Shown here piece by piece: positions 57,691 to 64,000 of a stretch of DNA of 64,000 nucleotides (the first letter of the stretch is position 1; each line of letters begins with the position of its first letter). The notes beneath the pieces were generated by a model. It was not told the DNA's origin. It did not search any database and was given only the letters and a program-made list of their open reading frames with translations. Both the position numbers and the translations under genes were made by a program. The stretch spans positions 69,643,900 through 69,707,899 of the forward strand of contig NC_134116.1 in the NCBI RefSeq assembly GCF_040939455.1, written 5' to 3'. The stretch is from Microcebus murinus (lineage: Eukaryota; Chordata; Mammalia; Primates; Cheirogaleidae).

Positions 57691-58224
57691 ATCAGAGTAA
57701 AATTAAATACATGCTCGCTGTTTTCATTATCATGCTAGCTTTTATGGAAAACATTCCAGCACCTGCCTGAATAGTGCCACCAAATATGTTGCTTCTCAAA
57801 GATTGGTTGCACATAATTGCTTAAGAATAGATACTAGAGAAGCCTCTGAGAGTATGTGTTTGATTAAAACAAACAAAAAAAATAAATGTGCCAAGAAATG
57901 CCGGTGCTTCTTTGGATCTTGACTTAAAATACAACTTTGTCCCTTCCCTCCTTTGGTATTCCATCTCTAGCCTCTCTTCATGGACCAGAGCTAGGCTCTG
58001 GAGCTCTTGTCACTGTCTTTGGTCCTCCAGGATTCTCTGCCCTGCCCCTGGGACACTCTCGTCCCTTTAATCGCTCAGTAGTCATTTTGGCAAACCAAGC
58101 CCTCTCCTGGCCCTGAAAGGAACCTCTGGGACAAGGATGGACCTGTGGCCTGAGGCCTCCTTGGTTCTTGCAGGACAGAACCTTCCCCTGCCTCTCTGCC
58201 CCACACCCATTTTGAGGGACTGTT
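57691..58224. other. Unique DNA, nothing recognised
   Basis: About 530 bases; G+C richer at 57980-58210, with overlapping chance frames on both strands (57888-58070, 57978-58241). Confidence 0.45.
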
Positions 58225-58315
58225 ACCAGCTTAGTAAGCAAAGTAACCTCAGGCAGGTCACTGAGCTCCTCTGGGATCCAGCTTCCTCTTTTGTATTAAA
58301 GAAAAAGAGAAAGCT
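58225..58315 (+). mobile_element. MIR SINE fragment
   Basis: 'accagcttagtaagcaaagt', 'aacctcaggcaggtcactga' and 'ccagcttcctcttttgtatt' follow the middle of forward MIR. Confidence 0.6.
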
Positions 58316-58629
58316 ACACAAGATGATGTTGATGCCACTTGCCACTCCATCATTCTCCTGGCTTCACTAAATTATTGGACATAGTTAGTAAAAATAAATG
58401 ACAAAGCCACTGCCTTCAAGAGGCTTTCTTTCTCCATGAAATATTCTTTTTTTTTCTTTTTGCTATTCCAGCCACAGTCAGCTCTATCTGTAAAACTCTT
58501 AATGTGTCTTTGACACATAATTTTGTATCACAGCATATATCTTGGTTCTCTAGTTGTTCCATGAGTATAAGCCATATTTATGGAACACTGGAAGTTCTTT
58601 CTTTATGTTGGAAAATTAGATTTTCTTCT
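58316..58629. other. Unique DNA, possible L2 scrap
   Basis: 'gttgttccatgagtataagc' (58553-58572) may be a worn L2 3' end. Otherwise nothing is recognised. Confidence 0.35.
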
Positions 58630-59352
58630 TTCTTTATTGATACACAATAGAGGTACATATCTTTGGTGTACATATATGTGATAATTTATAATTTGATACA
58701 TTCATATAATGTATAAAGATCAAATCAGGGTAATTGGGATATCCATCATCTTAAATATTTAACTTTTCTTTATGCTGGGAATTATTTGAATTATTCTCTT
58801 CTAGCTATTTTGAAATATACAATAGATTATTGTTAACTATAGTCACTTTACTGATCTATAAAACACTAGGTCTTATTTCTTCCATTAACTCTATATTTGT
58901 ACCCATTAATAAACCTCTTTTCATTTCCCCCAACTCCCAACCCTTCCTGGCCTCTGGTAACCACCAATCTATTCTCCGTTTTCATGAGATCCACTTTTTT
59001 AGCTCCCAAATATTAGTGAGAACATGTGATGTTTGTTTTTCTGGGCTTGGTTTATTCCCTTAACATAGTGACCTCCAGTTGCATCTATGTTGCCACAAAC
59101 GAAGTATTTCATTCTTTGTTACGGCCCCGTAATATCCCATTGTGTATATATACTGCATTTTGTTTATCCATTCATCCATTGATGAGCACTTAAGTTGATT
59201 CCATATTTTGGCTGTTGTGAATAGTGCTGCAATAAACATGGCAGTGCAGATATCTCTTTGATATATTTATTTTCTTTCTTTGGGATATATACCCAATGGT
59301 GGAATTACTGGATCATATGGTATTTCTATTTTTGGTTTTTCCAGGAACTTTT
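58630..59352 (-). mobile_element. L1 LINE (L1MA/PB-like) 3' end
   Basis: Antisense L1 3' UTR and end of ORF2: 'tcagggtaattgggatatcc', 'tatacaatagattattgtta', 'cctctggtaaccaccaatct', 'ttggctgttgtgaatagtgc' and 'gggatatatacccaatggtg'. It is 5'-truncated; the frame 58830-59063 is an artefact. Confidence 0.9.
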
Positions 59353-60720
59353 TTTAAGGTAGAGTTAATATGCTTTTTACCTCCCTAAGGAGCCTTACCA
59401 AAATGACATTCAAAATTAACTTATTCATTAAAACTATAATTCTCTCTATAGTACATAAATGTTCAACATATACAAAACATGATGGCTTAACATGTAAATA
59501 AAATGTGATTTTATATGTTATATATTTTATATGTTTATATCTATATCATAGATACTGTATATGGTCTTATATATACACATACACACATACACTTTTTGTC
59601 TCAAAAGCACATGAAAATATAAGGAGTCACTGTTATTAAAATCTATAGCAAATGGTGGTGTAGTGTTCTGTAGAAAATCAAGATAGTATTCAACTTGCCA
59701 TTCAGGAATTCCAAGAATCAACATACCATACCCATGGAAATATCATCTATTTAGATAATATTATTATCTTTGTAAGTATCAGCATGTGGCCAAGGAGAGA
59801 GATAATGGAGATTAATTTCTCTGATACCTTTTTAATGTAGTATATAACTCCAATTGCCCTAAAATCCATATTGATTGTAAGTGACCACTGTTTTTCTAGG
59901 AATTGAAAGGAGACACAAAAATAGTCAGTGGTGTAAGTAACAACCTGATTTCCTTTTGCAACAAAATTATGTGAGCACAGACTGAATATTAGATAAACGA
60001 CTAGATTCAAGCTTTAAATTATTTGGATTCCACTCCCCTTCCAGTACTGTTTAATAGCAATATCAATTAAAAAAATGTTGGGAGCAAAAGAACAGGATAT
60101 TTAAGAAGCAGCAAGTTATCTCGTGCTTCATTTGTGGTTACAGTGTGTGTAATAAGAGCTAGGTTTCTGTTCCAAGATAAGTTTTCAAACTTGGGGGACC
60201 ATGGAAAGAATACTCAAAATATGACTCTAAAACATTGTGAAATAGTTGTTACAGAAAAGAAAAGGATGGCAGGGGGAGGAGAGGAAGAGAGAGAGAGAGA
60301 GATGAACAGGGAGAGAACAAAAGGGAGGGAACAAACTAGATTCAGAGAGAAAAGAGACACGGTAGCAGACAAAGAGGAGAGGTGGGCAGTGATGTGCTCT
60401 GGTGCAGGAGTGGGTGTGGATGGCAGGGTTTTGTGCTACCTCTTGACATTTGGCTGGTATTTCCGTGGTCAGAGATGAGAAGGGGTTTCAGCAAAGGAGA
60501 AAAGCACAGCGGTTTGATACCCAGCTAGAAATATGCTGTGCATATGACATTTCCACCTGTCTGAGCTATCTGCTTTTATAATTGACTCCTCCCCTGTGCT
60601 CCCTGGGCACTCTGTCCCTGAACTTGCTTTTTACCAACACCCTTTCCTTTGATGGTGAGAGGCAGTGTGTGCTGGAACCCACGCTCCTGGCTCTTGTTGA
60701 ATGTAGAGAAATTTTGTGAG
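59353..60720. other. Unique DNA with AT and GA-rich patches
   Basis: About 1.4 kb. 59510-59600 is TA/CA-rich, and 60285-60302 is a short (GA)n within a purine-rich tract. The E/R-rich frame 60134-60478 comes from that purine tract. Confidence 0.45.
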
Positions 60721-60840
60721 CTGGTGGTTAAACTGTTGGTAGCTTGAAATCAGCCATGGTGGGAGTATTTACACCTTGGAAATTGGCAAATGAGAAGGTT
60801 TTTCGCCCCCTTCAAGAGTCAGTTTGCCAGCTTACCACTG
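60721..60840 (+). mobile_element. MER3-like hAT element
   Basis: It starts CTGGTGGTTAAACTGTTGGT and ends CTTACCACTG. 'tagcttgaaatcagccatgg' and 'ggagtatttacaccttggaa' align with the copy at 46531-46671. No clear TSD remains. Confidence 0.7.
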
Positions 60841-61639
60841 AGATAGGATTTGGCTGGATAAAATTTGCATGAGGTTTATGTTGTTTTCCTGCTCATTCAT
60901 ATTGGTGATTGATGCTATGACTTAAATCCTTCAAAATTTCAGGAATAGATTTGATCCTTGGGCTAATTTTACAGTTTAAAATAGATCCAAGTCCCAAATA
61001 CCTGCATTTAGCATTTAACATTATTAATAAATGCATACTTAATCAATTCCAGGAGATCATCCTAAGGAGAACTGGGGAAACTTAGGAGAACTGACTTCTG
61101 GTGTTTTGAAATAAAAACAAAAAACACAGGAAAAGTGTACTGTACAAATGTATTCATAACTAAACCAAACTCACACTGCTAATTTTAATAGAGCATAACT
61201 TTAAAATTCCTATTAATTGCAGTTTGGGTGAAGACAACCAAGAAGTTTCTATTATCCTTACTTCTGTCTGTTGTTTTTTTTTTCTTTTTCATCCTTACAA
61301 TTGCATTAATATACATGACACTTCCTTTTATACTGGAGATTAATTTGTTTTAAATTTTTTTATATTCATGACTTCAGTAATAAAATTTCGAGTTTTACTC
61401 TAACTACCTTGTTTGCTAGTGGCCAGATCTGGACCAAGATCTTCCTCTCCTGCTCCTGCTTTTTCCAGGATATCTCACATAGATTTAAAGGATGCCCTAT
61501 TGCTCATTTATTTATCAAGCTTATATTATTTTCTGAAAATGTACAAATTATATTTGATAAAGGTTTATATGTTTGCGTGGAACTGATAGCTATTGAATGT
61601 CAACTCCCTAACAGACTCTGGTTGGCACTTCCTATATTT
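60841..61639. other. AT-rich unique DNA
   Basis: About 800 bases without a recognised feature. The frame 61409-61810 (133 codons) runs into the MIR and has no family signature. Confidence 0.45.
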
Positions 61640-61900
61640 TATCTTTCTAGAATCTCCCAGCCATCCCATATGGTAGATATCATCACTCCCAACTTGGAAA
61701 AGTTAAATTACTTGCCCAAGGTCACACTAGTATTAAGAATCAATGGTTTAAACTGTTTGATTCCAAAGCCTAAGTTCTTTACGCTCCACCATGCTGCCTC
61801 CTATATGTGATATGATTTTAATCTTCCCATTACTCTGTGAAATGCAGAGCAGGATACGATCAGTACTTTACAGATTAAGTTTTAAAGAAGGTTTAGGGGC
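61640..61900 (-). mobile_element. MIR SINE, possibly two fragments
   Basis: 'tggaaaagttaaattacttg', 'cccaaggtcacactagtatt', 'ttccaaagcctaagttcttt' and 'acgctccaccatgctgcct' are antisense MIR. The following 61825-61880 ('aatcttcccattactctgtg', 'ctttacagattaag') may be a second MIR piece. Confidence 0.75.
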
Positions 61901-63049
61901 AGTGTGTGAAATAATCAGCTAGCTGGAAAGGTCCTCTGACTTTCGTCCCCTGCTCCTCCCCAGATGGCCAAATTATGAGGGCAATAACAAAATTAAAATA
62001 AGGTCATCTTATCTGACTTAATGTGAAACTTTAGTAGGACATTATTTCAAACTGATAAAAGCTTCTTCTGGATTGAACACCAACTGCATATAAATGTCTC
62101 TAAGTGGTTTGTATTTTAAAAGCACGAATGCGGGCCAAGAAGGAAATTTTCTGTTTCCATCACAATGATGTGTCTGGCATGCAGCATGTTTTGTGCACTG
62201 ATCCTGTTGTTTGTGGGAAATATTTCTCGCCCCACCCCGCTCCCCTTCCATCAGGGCCCCAGCCACTGTCTTAGGAAAAAGGGGATGTTTCATTTTCATG
62301 AGTTCATTTGTTTTTGTTACAAGGAATTGTTCTCGGTGACATTGAAAATAATTCTCTCTTGCCCAAGGAGCTAATTCTCAGTCACCCAAGTTTACACTTG
62401 GCGTTTGCAATAAAAGGATGTAGGAAAGTGGAGAACAGACCAAATGCAGAGGACACCAAAGGAACTGAGTGAGTGTCAGGCCAGGCAGCCCACAACTGCC
62501 TCCCCAGGGGGAGGGGGCTGAATTAAGGGGAGCCACTGCCCCACTTTCCTGTCCTGATGTGGCTCAGAGGAGTACTGCAAAAGGGGACTGTCCCCTCTGT
62601 GAACAGGAGGAGGAGGGCCACATCGGAAGCCCGCATCCTTCAAAACTGCCCAGCCGATGGAGGGGTTTTGTTAGAAAAGCAGTTAAAAGATCAAGACTCA
62701 ATGTCATGGTGCGAATCTTAATATTCATTTCAATTTTATTATCAAAGTGGTAGATGCTTGCACTGAGAAGAAAAACTGATTTGCAGAAACAGAGCACTTA
62801 ATTTCCAGTTGACAACTCACTGTGGGGTTCCAAGCCGCCCAGTGCAGTGGGAGAAAGATTAATTAATGGTTTAAAAGGGGCCTGCCCCGCAGACCTGTCC
62901 TCTTCCTTTGTTCTCTTTTTCTTCTTCCTTGATGCTGGGCTGGGCTGCCAGCCTGATCCTCAGCTTCTGACCCCTCACACCTAACAGGTGGGCCCAGCAG
63001 GGATGCGGGTGGGAGGTGCGGTGAGATGCAAAGAGCAGCCCTGTGTGCA
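61901..63049. other. Unique DNA, G+C richer after 62.46 kb
   Basis: About 1.15 kb. Overlapping frames on both strands at 62469-62797 show no protein family. No CpG island, exon or repeat is confidently recognised. Confidence 0.45.
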
Positions 63050-63335
63050 GGAGCCGCAGCCGAGCCGTTCATCACCCCGGTGACGCGACAGCCGCACATT
63101 TCAGCAGCAGCAACAAAAGATAACAGAGGGGACCGAAGGATCACGCTATGCAATTTTATACTAACCGGTTAGCAGCAGCCCACCATTAAATCACCAAATG
63201 TGTCTCTATAAATAAGACCGAGGGTGACAAAATTCATCTTATAGCTTGACAAACGATATCGTTAATTGCCTGGTAAGAATAAGGAACCTCCTTATATTTA
63301 TCAAATGTATTACCAGGAAATAATTTAGGGTGTAC
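63050..63335. promoter_or_regulatory. Candidate conserved non-coding element
   Basis: Non-repetitive sequence with a CpG-bearing part (inverted repeat TCACC-CC-GGTGA at 63072-63083) followed by motif-dense A+T-rich DNA: CTATAAATAA at 63206-63215 fits the MEF2 consensus, and CCATTAAAT, GTTAATTG-type words suggest homeodomain sites. The antisense frame 62863-63153 overlaps but is not convincing. Enhancer function is inference only. Confidence 0.3.
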
Positions 63336-63365
63336 TGGCAATACAGTCAGAGGACTGATCTTTTA

Positions 63366-63674
<309 letters not shown>

Positions 63675-63688
63675 AAACAAATTTGATA

Positions 63689-63772
63689 ATATATATATAT
63701 ATACACAAACACACATACATATATAATACATATATGTTAATATATGTAATACATGTGTATATTATACATATA
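63689..63772. repeat. Degenerate (TA)n/(CA)n microsatellite
   Basis: Alternating TA, CA and ATATGTA words just after the Alu TSD. Confidence 0.9.
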
Positions 63773-64000
63773 TATCTGAGTGAGCCCTGATCCTTTGAAA
63801 CCGTCCCCACTGTAGAGTTCAGGCTTCTTGCAGTCATGTTATGGAAAAGCTCCTCCTTTCTGTGGTCGACATTGGAGCCAGTACAAGAGCCTCACAAGAA
63901 AATCACCCTTTTGTATTTAAAATTTCTTACCCTAAATGGAATTATCCAGTTTGATCACATACATTATGTGCTAATTTGATTATGGCTATTTTCCAAAGTC
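63773..64000. other. Unique DNA to window end
   Basis: About 230 bases with no recognised feature. Confidence 0.5.

Noticed and set aside
61409..61810. 133-codon open frame
   Set aside because: Its second half is antisense MIR sequence, and the protein has no family signature.

Overview
This window is primate nuclear DNA, almost certainly from a strepsirrhine and probably a lemur. The best clue is the Alu elements at 1606-1960, 17863-18203 and 41190-41537. In place of the usual short A-rich linker before the right monomer they carry an extra TA-rich linker (read on the Alu sense strand: AATTGGCCAACTAATATATA). I know this diagnostic form from lemur genomes, not from monkeys or apes. Ancient mammalian families (MIR, L2, MER5A, MER3-like, Tigger, MLT1, L1M) make up the rest of the repeat load.

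I found no protein-coding gene, tRNA, rRNA, CRISPR array or other classical RNA gene. Every long open frame is either inside a transposable element or simple repeat, or is a chance frame of under about 135 codons without recognisable domains. The window is therefore an intergenic region or the inside of a long intron. Coordinates of old repeats are estimates by eye; those with target-site duplications (TSDs) are exact to a few bases.

Layout. 1-10.5 kb: mostly unique AT-rich DNA with an L1 scrap, one Alu, a monomeric Alu and a MIR. 10.5-18.2 kb: an Alu, a compound microsatellite, a complete Tigger-type DNA transposon flanked by TA, a MER5A, then Alu, L1MA-like L1 and Alu in a row; the L1 carries a (TG)n and a tiny nested L1 insertion. 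18.2-28 kb: MLT1 LTR, MIRs, a palindromic AT-rich repeat, an L1M 3' end, a long L2 and paired MIRs. 28-33 kb: three minus-strand Alus and a 216-base pure pyrimidine tract. 33-41 kb: unique DNA with MIR/L2 fragments and two perfect hairpins. 41-50.3 kb: the busiest part, with an L2 split by a young Alu, another L2 split by a solo retroviral LTR, a second CpG-rich solo LTR carrying an array of CCAAT boxes, an L1MB-like L1 and a compact hAT element with a perfect 8-bp TSD. 50.3-64 kb: unique DNA with L1M 3' ends, MIRs, a MER3-like copy, a candidate non-coding regulatory element at 63.05-63.34 kb and a final Alu.

Nothing here looks like a novel gene system. The most interesting items are the two related solo LTRs (especially the 24-bp CCAAT array at 48143-48255), the well-preserved hAT element, and several palindromes and hairpins in otherwise unique DNA.
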